A stretch of 64,000 bases of DNA from Scortum barcoo (lineage: Eukaryota; Chordata; Actinopteri; Centrarchiformes; Terapontidae). The notes beneath the pieces are model-generated. The model did not search any database, had not been told where the DNA came from, and was given only the letters and a program-made list of their open reading frames with translations. The DNA lies in assembly GCA_023238725.1 (NCBI GenBank), contig CM041548.1, forward strand, positions 19,551,752 through 19,615,751, read 5' to 3'. Shown in pieces: positions 34,418-47,900 of this stretch (its first letter is position 1; the number at the start of each line of letters is the position of its first letter). Both the position numbers and the translations under genes were made by a program.

Positions 34418-37400
34418 TTAGACATTACATTTTGCTGATTTCTCACAAATTCTTCTGTGACGGCGTTTGCAGGTACTCTCAAACCAGCACTTCAGATCAG
34501 CAGCTCTTGATTTCTCTCCCATCATCGCACAGTCCTCTCCATCAGGATCTTCCTTGGTCCAGTTATCCGGCTCATCTTTGTGCCAAAATGTCAAACTAAG
34601 AGAAAGAGAACAGAGAGAAGTGGTTCGGTAAAATTGTTCACTTTGATATTTGAAATGAACAAAAATAACCTGACAGCAGTCAAACCTCGTGTTCAGTGGT
34701 GAACCGTCGACCCACAACCATGTTCCCTCTTTCTGTGAGTTCGTCAGTCCGATCCAGAACTTGTCTTCACCCTTGTTCATTTTCTCTCTCAGTTTCCCCG
34801 CCAGGAATTTCTGAACAGGAAAAGTTGATGAAAACATGAAACATCACTTTTCTGTGCTGAGAGATCAACTTAACTAAAGAGGAAACACAAAGAAGTGATC
34901 AAATTAAAGTCAGTGAGCTCCATGAACCTGCAGCAGTGTGTTATACCTGCTCCTCTGTGCTGTCGATCTTAACCAGATCTCCTCCTTGATCTTTGCATTC
35001 ACCTCTGCTCTCATTCCAGGTTAATTTATTGTTGGAGAAGTAATAGTACTTTCCTCCGTGTTGCTCCCAGTTTATGTCACATTTTGGACACAGCTCATCT
35101 TTGAAGAGATCACAGCAAAGACTTCAGTCAGGTGAAACAAATCAGTGTTTGTATTTGTGTTATTTGGAGGCAGGAACGTTAAAGTTAAAGAGTTTGAGAC
35201 ATTCAGAAAGAAATATACTTCACAGATATTTTCTAATGCCAATTTAACTAATTCAATCCATCACTGCTTCTTTAATCTTCATCAGAGGATGCAAACATGG
35301 AAGAAAATCCATCACTCACTTCTTTTTCCTTTTTGAGGATCGGAGCACCGTTTGCTGCACCGTGTTGGATGATTTTACTCCGTCTTGTTTTTTTAAGAAA
35401 GCTGAAAAAAGGTTTCACATAAAAGAGAACAAAACTTTCAGCAGGAACATAAAGAGAGATAATGATCAATCAATATCAGGGGTCACCTGTCAGGATTAAA
35501 CTGAGTTTTAAATCTGAAATATGACACATTTTTAAGTGACCCTGCAGAAACTTGTGGAGTTTCAGACCGTGTCACAGCCCGACTCACCTGTGAAATTTCT
35601 TTTCACAGCTTCACACTCGTCTCTCAGTGTCTGGAAACTTCTGTTGGTTTGCAGGTTTTCAAAAGCTGATTGACAAAATAAAGTCTGTCGTATACAGTCA
35701 AACACTTTTTCTCATAATTGATTCAACTCTTGATTCCTCTCACCTTCATAATGAATTTAAATGTGCGATGTCTGTTTACAGTGATTATATACTGATAATA
35801 CTCTCTACTCATGATTGAAGTTTAACAAACAGAACTTGAATCTCAAAGTCGTTTTGGTCTTTACTTCGTCTCAAGCTCTTATTTTTCTGTCAGTCAAAGA
35901 AAATGACATCACCTGATGAGACTCTAAATGATTTGAACTCACAGATGATGCCGAGAGCGATGACGGCAGCTGCCAGCAGGACACTGAGGACGACCACGGC
36001 CACTCTCTCTGATGTGACCTTTGACCCTCCGTTTAACGCTGCTTGTTGCTGTGACCCTTCTGAGCAGCAGAAGAGACGGAGTGACCAAGTTGCAGCAAAC
36101 TCTCCTCCAGTAAAATGTTTTCTTAAACATTGTGTAAATCTCCTTTTTTCATTGTTTATGAGATGAGTAATTATTGAATGTATGGATGTGAGGAGGCGAT
36201 GAACGTGGGAGGAAGAAGCTGTTCATTTAGGCCATTCATGGAGGGATGTATTACCAGGATGTTCATTAATGTGTGCACCCTCCTGTATGTGCACAGACTG
36301 AACAGTTTGGTCTGCAGAAACCTGCAAATCTGAATTTTTAGGAACAGTTTTGGATTGTAATTTTTCAAACTGAAGTTTGAAACACCTCTTTCTCCCAGAG
36401 GCTAAAAGATCCAATCAGTCCAAATAATAATCTCACAGGTTTTTATTCTAAATTAAATTCTGATGAACTGAATATTTGAACTTGTGTTACTGAAATATTC
36501 ACGGTGGCCTTTATAGCTGTTGTAACACGTTCACAATTTTTGTTTATAACATTGTTATCGTAAAACACATTAACACACAGATTGTTATAGCTATTTATAA
36601 AGAATATCAGTCTCTGGACACCTGACTATTAAGATTTAATATCTGACACATATATCAGTACACACAGACACACACACACAAAGTATTTGAATGTTTAGTG
36701 AAGAAGAAGAAGATAGATAAAGATTAGCAGGAAACACTAGGCTTTGACACTTTCTGTAAAGGTGATAAGTTTTCGTATGGCTCTCTGTCAAGTTAACTTC
36801 CTTATTTTGTTTTTTTGCCTCTGAAATCTTCCTTACACCACAGTTTATGATAAATGAACACATTGCTGCACATAGTTTCCTCTTTATTCTTGAGAAAGAT
36901 AGAGAACCATTATTTTTATGATGAAGAATGGCCACACGTGTTCAGTTTACTTCAGTTAACGCTCATGTCTGACCTGTAATATTTTCATTTTAAGAGTACA
37001 GATGTAGTTTTCGAACATTAAGTCATAAGTTTTATACTTTTTCCTTTAACTGCACCTCAAATTCTTCATTTATATCTGTGAACCCACCTTAATATTCCAG
37101 TTTTTAGATTTAAAAAGTCCTTTAAATGGCAGTTTAACCCTCTAAATATTCTCTTATTTGCTTAAAGTAAACATTACTATATATTTCTGATACAAACATT
37201 GCAGATAATTAACATTATAAGAAGATGCAATAATTCAAAGGATGGATACACTTTTATTATGGAAAAAATGATAAAATTAACTAATTATATTAAAATGAAC
37301 ATGAAATGGAATCAAGTTGCTGTTTAGCATTTTGTATTTTAATAGTTTTATGTTTAAAAGGACTGAGTCATGTCTGATGAAGACGCCCTGTATGATTGAA

Positions 37401-37935
37401 TAAATACTTCTTTTTTCTGGAAAAAGTAAAACGTGCTGAGACTGGTGGCTGTTTGCTTTATGATCAGCACTGACTGGAGGTCACAGTTTACCGTCGTGTT
37501 TTATTTAACATAGTTTTTTACCCACCAAGCAGCTCCGAGGGTGGCTGATTCTTCGAGATCCTGACTTGAGAGTATGTGGGTTCATCTGAAGAGGAAGCTG
37601 TCCCTGCACCACAAAACACAGAAACCAAACTGCTGCTGAAAAAGCTGCAAATATGTGCTGTCTACTGAACAATTCATAAAACTAAACAGTCATATTTCAC
37701 TCAAACTCTGACAAATGAATGAAAGATTTCATCAGGTTATTCAGAAATATTTCCAGGAAGGGTTGGAAGCATTCTTAGAGATGTAAGGTGGAAGTTTATG
37801 ATACTAATTCATATATAGATATATATATTGATAGATAGATTGATTTATTAATAAAGTATCTTAAAACTCACCACTGGCATTTCCTTTCACTCTTGTAAAC
37901 TTGACATCAGAGTACAACACCTCAGGTTCTGGCAT
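34418..37935 (-). pseudogene. C-type lectin-like receptor E, ITIM type, one frameshift
   Basis: Eight exons as in C: 37872-37935, 37526-37603, 35943-36059, 35588-35665, 35320-35401, 34947-35098, 34686-34810, 34418-34595. Tail and helix are as in C, with the ITIM VLYSDV and PTYSQV. The second stalk exon is 82 nt (one extra C near 35,349), which brings a TGA at the start of the lectin domain. All other exons are open. Skipping that phase-1 symmetric exon would give a continuous frame without part of the stalk. The lectin half resembles D (hairpin Cys replaced by Tyr; WFE) but has EPD rather than QPD. It is either a recent pseudogene, an exon-skipped receptor or an assembly indel. Confidence 0.75.
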
Positions 37936-38639
37936 TTTAGCGCTGTGGTCGTCAATGACCCGGAATACAGTTTCACAGTATGTTTAAAAAAGCCTTCCTG
38001 TCACACTCAATGATGGGAGGGCTTTACTAAATGTCTGCGTTTTCTTTGCATTTGGCCATCTGAGCGAATGTTTCACTTCCCTCCAATTCAGACAAAGTGA
38101 TATATACTCTCCAACAAGTCACAAACAGATAGTTTAATTTGAGGGTTTCATAGAGGAAGTATTGAGAGTCTATTTTAAATTTCTCAAGAATTTGTACTGT
38201 TGGTGAGACATGACACCTTTGGGGTTTTTTTTAAATAAGAAATTACAGATATTCCACTTTTTGTCTTCCCGTTTTTAGTCAGATCAGTCATTCAATACTT
38301 CATACTAAAATTAATCTTTTGTTTTGTTTTTAATAAACATGAATGATTTTCCCAATAACTTTTTGATTTTTGCTTTCTGCTGTACTTCGGAGATGGAGTG
38401 TGCTCAGTAAGAAAACCTTGTATATGGGGTGACTTCCTTGAGCTTGGGATATTAATGTATATATTAATGTGCATATTGTTGCATATGTGTATGTATGTAT
38501 ATATACATATAGACATTCATGAAGTTCTGATCAACAATAAAAGTAGTATAATACAGTTTTTAAAACATATATTTATTCTATAAATATTTGTTTTAAATAA
38601 TTATTTTATAAATAATAAAATATCACATGTATTTTATAT
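37936..38639. other. Flank between lectin E and AK2
   Basis: Upstream region of lectin E, matching 23,343-24,060. AT-rich with TATATA/ATGTAT tracts at 38,450-38,510. No coding signal is seen. Confidence 0.55.
38070..38080 (-). promoter_or_regulatory. ETS-IRF composite-like element upstream of lectin E
   Basis: The same GGAAGTGAAAC as at lectin C, 135 bp before the start codon. It is kept although flanking bases differ between the two copies. Confidence 0.45.
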
Positions 38640-38902
38640 TCTCAGCACATTGAAACCTGTTTCGGATCTTAGACAACGGGGCGTTGCACGAATTTTACCC
38701 AATCATAGCACCGCCAGTAATGACAGAGCAGTCTATCAGCCAATCAGACGCCACATCTCAGAGTCGAGGGCGGGGTTTAAGCGCCGTAGCTACCAGGAGG
38801 CGGAGCGGCTTCCTCTCCCGTCTGAACGCCGCAGAAGAGTCACCGGGACTCGGACACACTTCACTAAAGTTTGTGCTCAGGTCCTCTCCCGGAGCTCCAG
38901 GC
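38640..38902 (+). promoter_or_regulatory. AK2 promoter and 5'UTR
   Basis: GC-rich compared with the AT-rich flanks. Contains CCAAT motifs (CCCAATCA near 38,699 and GCCAATCA near 38,740) and a GC box (GGGCGGGG near 38,769), with no TATA box in the expected place, as in housekeeping promoters. It lies between the divergent lectin E and AK2 starts. Confidence 0.65.
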
Positions 38903-41900
38903 ATGGCGCCCAGCACCCAGCTAAAGGAGGCAGTAGCCGAAGTCCAGGACGGGATCCGGGCCATCCTGCTCGGACCGCCCGGAGCCGGGAAGGGAACTCA
39001 GGTGAGAGACACCTGAGCTAACTGAGCTAACTGAGCTAGCTGTGCTAACTGAGCTAGCTGTGCTAACTGTGCTAACTGTGCTAACTGAGGTAAGTGTGCT
39101 AACTGAGGTAAGTGTGCTAACTGAGCTAACTGAGGTCAGTGTGGTAAGTGTAAGTGTTGTCAGTTAGCTGTCAGAAGTTAGCTGTTAGCCCTCAGAAGTT
39201 AGCCCTCAGAAGTTAGCTGTTAGCTTAGCTGTTAGCTGTTAGCTTCCAACCATCAGTCATTCGTTCTGCTGCGCTGGCTGTTAGTTCATGGTCAGTATTA
39301 GTACGAGCTAATGCTAATGCTAACCCACCTGTTAAAATTCAGCTTTTATTTTTCTTCCTGTTGAAGTGTAGTAACTAAAACATTCCCTCGTTTGTTTTCT
39401 CACTGATGATAAATTATATGATATGATATTAACTTGTGTTTATTAACCTTTCTAATTTCAATGTTATCACCACAGTGAAACAATAAAGGTTCATTTCAGG
39501 GATGCTGCTGAACTTGTCAATAATTAAGATGGTTTATTCAGCTTTTTAAAAAATGTACAATGTTCAAACACTTAAATCACATTTTCAACAAGCAGGAAAC
39601 TCTAACATCAGGTTTACTGTAATATGAAGCATTTAAATCATCTGCACACATCCTCATCCACGTGCTGCACAGATCAAATATGTGTTTATAAAAAGATTTA
39701 CATCTTGTATTATTAAAATGTGGTATTTAAATATCTAAATATATATCTTATTATTTCTGCAGTGTTCGTAGTTTTTAGACCAAATCACCACTTGGATCAA
39801 TTAATCAATCAAAAGAAAGTCTAATGAAAATGGTTTGTTTTTTTCAAATGTGGAACTTTTTGATTTTATTTCTCTTCTGTCTTTGTAAATTGTATATATT
39901 TTGGTCATAAATTATCAATTTGGTAATCTGTTATCTGCAGTTACACTTGTTTAGACAAATAAATAATTCCTTGATTAATCAAACTGACAAATTGATAATG
40001 AAAATAAAAATAATTTTTAATAATTTGAATAAGCCTCACAGCTGGGAAAAACTGGGTGAAGCGGTTTGACAGGAATAAATATATGTGTATGTGTGTGAAA
40101 ATATTTACCCTCAGGTGGAAGTTAACCGGGATCAAACCAGTGTTTCAGGTAGACCTGCTGGTCATCTAACAATGGGCTAAATGTGGATGTATTTTAAATA
40201 TATTTAGATGAGATAAGATAGCCTTTATTAATCCCTCAGGGGGGAAATTCACATTGTCCCAGCAGACAAGACAAAGTGGGAATAACAGTCTGCTGTTGCC
40301 CTTTGTGACCCGGGCATCGGTGTTATCTGACCAGTCCAGATTATTGTTCAGGTGAACACCCAGGTACTTGTAAGATTTCATCATCTCAGTGTCTGTTCAC
40401 TGGCACCAAACTCTTTTTGTTGGGCTTATGATCTTTTCAGAAATTAATTGTAGCTTTCAGATATTTTTGGGAGATATCCTTCTTAGAGGCACATAGTTTT
40501 CTTCCAGTTCCTTAATTACATCTTTCAGAGTGATTTGTGTTGTAACCGTAAAAAAAAAAAAAACGTCTCGAGTGACTCCTCCACCTTGTGTGGTAATCTC
40601 AGATCAGTCTCGGTCACGTCATTACATCTGTGTCTTCAGACTTGTTTCTTTAAAGCTACAGTCTTTTGGATTTAAAAGAAAATGGACTTTGCTTTAAATT
40701 TGAACAAGTATAACCTCCAGGTCCCTTCGTCTCCACTGCGCTCCAACTCGTCTCCAAAGACTCTCCCTGTAGAGTCAGTAAATCTACCCTGATCCTTCTT
40801 TTTAGCTTTTCTTCATCACTCTTCTTCTGTTTACTCGTCTTTATCGTGAAGCTTTTGTTGACAAAGGAGGGACGGGCAGTTTTCTCAGTGCTTGGTTGTT
40901 TGTCTGCGATTATGTTCATTCACTGAAGATCCTGTGTTTGATTGAGGCACGGTCAGATCCTCTGTTCTGATTGGTTGTTTTGACCCGGCCACGGGTTAAA
41001 TGGCTTTCGAGGCAGCAGGTGGAGCCAGAGGATAAACGTCACAGGACAGATTTTTCAGAGTTTTAGCAAATATGACTAAAAGTTTATATTTATACAATTT
41101 ACAGACTACAACTTCAATGCTGTGAGCTGATCAACAAAAAATCTGATATTCAATTAGTCATTTAAGTCATTTTTCAGCCATAAAATGTTTTTTGGTTCCA
41201 GCCCAGAAAATGTGAGGATTTTTTTTTTTTTTTTTTTTTCATTTTGTATGACAGTAAACTGTGTTTTTGGCATTTAGTCAAACAGAACAAGTAACTTAAT
41301 TTGAATGAATCAAGAAAATGATCAATATATATATTGACAGTGAACAGTTGTTAGTTGCAGACCCTTGAGGTAGACTGCAATTTGTTATTTGGGTTTTATG
41401 AATAAAAGCTGACTTGACTTGAGTCCTACTTTCATTACTTCACATTCATTGCATTGAGTCCATGTGCAAAATATTAAAGTACAACCTCATAATACTCAAC
41501 CTGTTTTGTACCATATTTCTCAACAAACTCCTCTTCCTCATCTTTATCTTCCTGACTATCATGACCTTAACTGACTAAATCCACTGGGGGACGCAGCTCT
41601 CACATCATAATTTTGCTTCATAGAAAGAGACGAGGTGAGGTATATATGTGAGATCTGGGGTAAATAAAGTTCAGTTTTGTTGCATAGCTGCAGTTGAATA
41701 ATAATCTGTGCTCCTGAAAACTTCTTTTGTCACAGCCAAAATACACAAACTACTTTCAAGCCTTTACCAGCCAACACTGCAGGTGGCTGGCTCTCTGACA
41801 GAACAGTGGGCAGAACAAAGTTAAAATTCACAGCCAGACTTTTGCCTTTTAATGATAATATAAAACTTTAATCATCCCTTATTTAACATGAGCAATGTCT

Positions 41901-44900
41901 CCTCCCCCCGACAGGCCCCTCGACTAGCAGAGAAGTACTGCGTTTGCCACCTGGCCACCGGAGACATGCTGAGGGCGATGGTGGCTTCAGGCTCAGAGCT
42001 CGGCAAGAGGCTCAAGCAGACGATGGACTCGGGCAAACTGGTAACTTCTCTGCTCATCTGTTTCTCAGGATCTCTGTGTGTATTTTTCCTTCTCTGACCC
42101 TTCGACCTTTCTGAGGCTCTGTGTTGACATTTCCGCCCTTCATGTTCAGTCCCACATCACACCACGTTATATTTGTCTTCAGTGACATTCAACACTAAAA
42201 TGGCTCCCTCCAGTGTTGAAGACATTAGTGCTTCAACTGTGAGACAGCAAGACTGCCTTAAGTGAAGAAAAGTAATACTCTTACAGTTACATCTGCAAAA
42301 AATATCTGGTAATGGAGGCAAGTTACATGTTGAATTACTGAAATCATTTAGCCTGTTCTTTGTTTATCGGTTGTCATTCTGAGCCTGTTTTTTTTGGATT
42401 CAGGAAATTTATAAGTTACAGGTTGTAGTGGTAGGTTTGTTGTATATTAGATGATGTTGGACAAAATAATAATCTCTAGTCTTTAGCTCAGTGCAGGTGT
42501 ATTTTAGGCCTCTCTCTCTTTGTGGTTTCCTCCAAGCAGCGTTTAAATATTTATATACATGTCTGTTTCCTGTTTATATACAATGACTAATTTTGTTGTC
42601 ATGAAGATGTGTGTGTGTGTATGTGTTGGTGACTCTTCCCGTGGACTGACAGCGTTACCTTTTGTTCCCCTGCAGGTCAGTGATGAGATGGTCGTGGAGC
42701 TCATAGAGAAGAACCTCGATACGCCAGCCTGCAGAAAAGGCTTCCTGTTGGACGGATTCCCCCGCACAGTCAAACAAGCAGAGATGGTCAGGGTTGTTGC
42801 TTTATGTTGTTGTAATTGCAAACAAAAATACCTCAGAAATATTTTTTTTTAAAAAAGCTTAACATTTTAGGAAATCCACCACCTTGTTTTCTTGCCAGAC
42901 AAACTCACTTTGGTCTTGGTTGGTGTGTATCTGAACTTTGGATGGAGCCAGGCTAGCTATTTCCCTCTTTGTTTCCAGTCTTTGTGCTAAGCTAAGCTAA
43001 ATTACGGCCCTAGTTCCATACTAAGAGAGCAGTATCAGTCTTCTCCTAACGCTCTACAAGAAAGTGAAGACACTAAAGTTTTTTTAAAAGTCTTTTACAG
43101 GATCACAGAATCCCCCATCCCTTAATTTCAGCTGACGAATGAATAAACAGACTAATGTTAATTATCAAACTACAAGGTGGTACTCTAACACGGCCAGGTC
43201 ATAAATAATGCACCTACAAATAATATCCTGATGTTGCATGAGATCAGAATAGATCAGAAAACAAATCTGATCAAATATTGTCATATGACGAAGGGGAACT
43301 AGGAATAAAGTCAAATCTTTAATGTTTTCTAAAGCTATAAATATAATACTATTTGAGAATTTACATTTTTACTCAACAGCAAAACATTTTTATATCAAAC
43401 ATTTTAAACATTCATTTGGTGGTTTGATTTAGTTGTCATTGTTGAAACATGGAAGGAAAAGAGAGGCAGAGCTGGAGCTTCTTGCTTCTTCAGTCATGTT
43501 TGATCTACATATGACGTTTTGTTGTTTGTTTTTGATTCTTTCAGCTGGACGACTTGCTGGACAAGAGACAGGAGAAGCTGGACTCTGTGATCGAGTTTGC
43601 CGTTGATGACTCTCTGTTGGTCCGCAGGATCTGTGGCAGGTAGGAGCTGACGTGAGAGAGGGAGTTAATTATTCAAGACCAGAGGAGGAATTCAATCTGT
43701 TTGATTTCCCAGCGGTTTATGATTTCCCACCGTGGTGCTTTTCCTTTTGGCTGCGAAGCTCCTCATTCTGTCTACGTGTAAAATCCACCTGGGCAGGTAG
43801 ATTGATTCATGTGAACAGAAGAGTCTGAGACAGCGAGATAATGTTGGGGAGAAGTAGAGCGTGAAAGCGTGCGATTAACAGAGACAGAGGCCTGAAGCGT
43901 CCTGAGGCTGGAAGGTCGCAGGTTGAATCCTTAAAGAAGTCGACGTGTCTGTCCCCGATTAAATGTGCCGAATACCAACGCTGTCGGATTGAACTTCTAA
44001 AGTGAGTGCTCAACTTTTAATGAGGCACAGAAGGAATGCGTGGAGAACAACAAACCAGGAATATTAGAATCGAGCAGCATTCATTAGTAACACATTTAGG
44101 GAAAACAGAAGATTTTATCACTTTTTCTGAGGTCACGTGATAAAACCAAAACTAACAGAGGTGACCTCTTCATCTCAAGATGCCAGAAAGAAATTAATCC
44201 AAGGTATTTTTGGTGTTATCTGACAGATGAGGGCACACGGCTCTGTTAGGAAGTGAATGCTCATAAATATTTCTTGAGTAAAATCACACCAGAACAAAAT
44301 ACTTTACTAATACTAATTAATTTTCAAAGACAAACAAGGACAAGGGGAACAGAGACAAACAGTGCCGCCACAGCACTTTTATTTGTCCCCCACCTGATTT
44401 ATGCTTAGTGATCTTGAGTGTAGTTACTGCGGTAGAACAATGTCACACGTTCAGTGGCTGTGAAAGAGGTGTTTCAGTGGTGGGAACCTGTGTGATGTTT
44501 TTCAGCCTCAAAACGCCAGTGACACTGTTTGTGACACACGTTTTAGGAAAGTAATAACATTAACCTTAACCTGAGCTGCTATTACATGTTACATGATTAT
44601 TAATATAATACTAGTAATCCATGATTCTTTGCATTGTATGTAGATTAAATACTTGATTTAAGTTAACATGAAATGAAAAAGTTTCCAGCTTGCGAGTTAT
44701 GCACAGACCCGCCAAGCCACCAAAAGGACATCACCGATCTGTATTTAATTTGACTAAATTTTATTGTCTTGCAGCCAAAAGTAACAGTCACAGCGGTTAC
44801 GGAAGTACATTAGTGTTTCTCTGAAGGTTTACATTTACTTCTGCCTGCAACCTGGTTAATCCTCACCTGCCATGTCAAAAGAGAAGCCGTCATTTCTTCT

Positions 44901-47900
44901 CTCACTTCTCATTTGCCACGAGTGAAACGAGCTACAATCACCAGTACACACTGCACAAGCTGCAGGCATTCAGTACATCACAAAGCTTTCAGCGCCACCT
45001 GTTTTCATAAGAAGCACTGATAAATTTAGCTGATGTGACCTGAAACTGATTCTTATGTAAGCTCTGCAGGTCAAAGCACAAAGAGAGAACTAAAGAGAAA
45101 CTTATCAACATATAACATATAACAGCTTATTTCTTAGTGTCTTGTTGTTACCTGGTACATTTCCAGCTCTTCTACCTCCACTGTGCCACAAATTATTTAT
45201 ATAACAGTTCTGGGACCGTTGAATGTAACACGCTGTGCTCTGATTTGAAACTGACCCACACACTGAACAGACGTCCATATGAACAAGTGTCAGCTCTTTA
45301 CAAAATTTGTGTTGTGAAACGTTTTATTGGTGTTTGTTGTCGCAGCACAGCACTTGTCCTCTTTCTTCACAAATGACCACTCTGCATTATCCACACGCTG
45401 AATACAAGGCACACTTAGTTTGCAAAGAGCCATTTTTCTGTTCATGGGGGTCCTTTTGTGAGGAGGAGGAGGAGGCCGTCTGCTGCCTTTTTCAAGCCCA
45501 AGTAGGACAAGGGCAGCGTGTGGGATGTGAAAAAGACCGTTAAGTAGTTAGTGAGTCACAGTGGCTGTCCAGCCCTCATCTGTCCTCCCCTGCTCTCACT
45601 CTGATTCCTTTTCTCTCCTTGTCCTGCCCTCCTCACCGTCTCCTCTCTATTTCCCCAGACTAATTCATCAGCCAAGTGGCCGCTCCTACCACGAGGAGTT
45701 CAACCCCCCCAAAGAGCCCATGAAGGATGACGTAAGTAGTTTCACTATCAACCCACTTAGAAACCACTTCTGGCTAAACTGCCACATACCTAAATTCACC
45801 GCCAGGCCGAAAATTGGTGACGATCAGCCAGCTTCAGACTAATGGCGCTTTTCCATTACACAGTTCTAGGACTACTCGACCGAACTCGAAACTCAGTTTG
45901 GGTCGTTTTTCATTACTATAGAGTACGACTTCAACGTGGGTGGGGTCGTCATATCAACGCGGTCGAAGCTCCAGTGACGTCATTTGTTATGCGACACAAA
46001 CAAACAAAATAACTATGGAGCCAGGCCACCAGACAAAGAAATGTCTGCACCTTGTCGTTGCTCCACGGGGTTGATTTCTGTGCAGCAGCCATCTCTGATC
46101 GTATCGTATTTGCTGTTATTGTTATTGCGTTTTAAAAATGGCGGAGTTGACTCTTATTAACGAGTGCGCTCTAGTGACGTCAGGCCCTGGCCAATCAGTG
46201 GCGTGCCGATCCACCAACATCACGTTTTCGACTTGACTCAGCTCGCTTGGAACCCCGGTTCCGAGTAGGGAACTAGAAAAGTACCTGGTACCAGGTACTA
46301 ACAGGTAAGGGAAAAGCCTAAAAACCGAATCGAGCCGAGTAGGTGCTAGTGGAACAGCGCCATTAGTGCTTTGAATTCTGGACGTATGAAATGTTCCAGA
46401 CATTTAATCTACATCAAACACATGGAAACGTTTCCGGTTAAGAGCAGCTATCCTTTGATTCATCTTATTAAATCCAGATGCATCACAGAAAGGAGTAAAT
46501 GTACAACAAGAGACTCACAGAGAAGAGGTTTAAATATGAAATGTAGATTGTAGATCTTCATTGTTTGTGAAGATGTCATTTAATATTTTGGATATCCATT
46601 GTTTTCTCTATTAAAGAAGGTTCCTGCTGGTTCCTTGAAGTGGGAGGGTGATTGCCAGTGCTGATACCAGAGGAAAATATTACACTCATGTTAAATAGGT
46701 TGCATATTAAATGAGTGAGGGTATTATTTAAATATTGACATAACAGATGAATTTATATCTTTATGCAGCGCCTGACTTTAGCTCAGCAGATGATCGATCA
46801 CATTACGTGTACACTTTAAGTAGCGTGTCGCAGTAATGGAAGACACTGAGGGTATTAGATGACCTGATGAGCTAATGGTCATTAGTGGGTGAAAAATGGA
46901 AAAATTAAGCTTTGGGTCTTAAATTTGGCACTGCCGCTTAGACACAATCAGATCTTAAAGATGCAGGGCTTGGTCTCTGTTTTTAAGTCTGTAGGTATTT
47001 CAGCTCCATAGTTTGTACCTCTGATCTGTGATCTACTTAATCTAGATTTCTGTAACCAACACAGTGTTTTTGAGGGAATATGATGCAGAGAGACTTGGAG
47101 CCCTATTTTGATAGTATTGTAAGGGTTATTGATCATTAGATGAAGGGTTATTGATTTATAGATGAATGTTAACTGCTTTAACCACAGTAAATATTACTGT
47201 TTACTACTGATTTCAATGCATCTATTACCTGGAATGTGTTTTAATTAAAATGTTTTGAAGGTTTTAAGCAGTTTTCTGTTGTATTTAGTACTTATTTTGC
47301 TTTTGACAAAATCTTCATCACCACACAAAAAATTACTCTGGTAATTAACTCAGATACTTAAAATGTTTGCTGATACAGAGTACAGATCAGATATCACAGC
47401 ACTCTTTTTGCCAAAATTTAAAAAAGGTAACATGAGGCCAGGTGGCACTGCTGTAAAAAGGCCAACTTTTCCAACACCGTGGATGATACTCGATCCGATT
47501 AACAAGGTCAAATTTGATGTTGATACAATTCCCACATATTGGATCAGTTTGAAAATGTGGCTTATCGGCAAACAGAGCACCACACAGCGACACGCAATCT
47601 CCTGGCTTAGACGGATGGATTTCCACAGGCTCGCGTTTTGTTGACTAACACAAATATTTCAGTACAGCGAGTAACGTGTGTGAGGGAAGGAAAGCGAGAG
47701 GGATAAAGTGACAACTGAGAACTGACTTAATTGTTGAAACTACATTCATTGCTGTGCAGGTTTTTACACTCCATGTCCATTTTCTTTCTCTCTCTTCTCA
47801 CGTGAATTCTCCCCCCTCGTCTGCACTCAGGAGACAGGCGAGCCGCTCATCCGCCGCAGCGACGACAACGAGACGACGCTGCGCTCCCGTCTGGACGCCT

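Noticed and set aside
38650..39021. 123-codon and 110-codon open frames over the AK2 promoter and exon 1
   Set aside because: Only the part from 38,903 is coding; the upstream extensions are promoter/5'UTR and the 123-codon frame is out of phase with the P-loop.
39011..39250. CRISPR-like array
   Set aside because: Units are about 10 bp, imperfect and without unique spacers; it is an ordinary vertebrate minisatellite.
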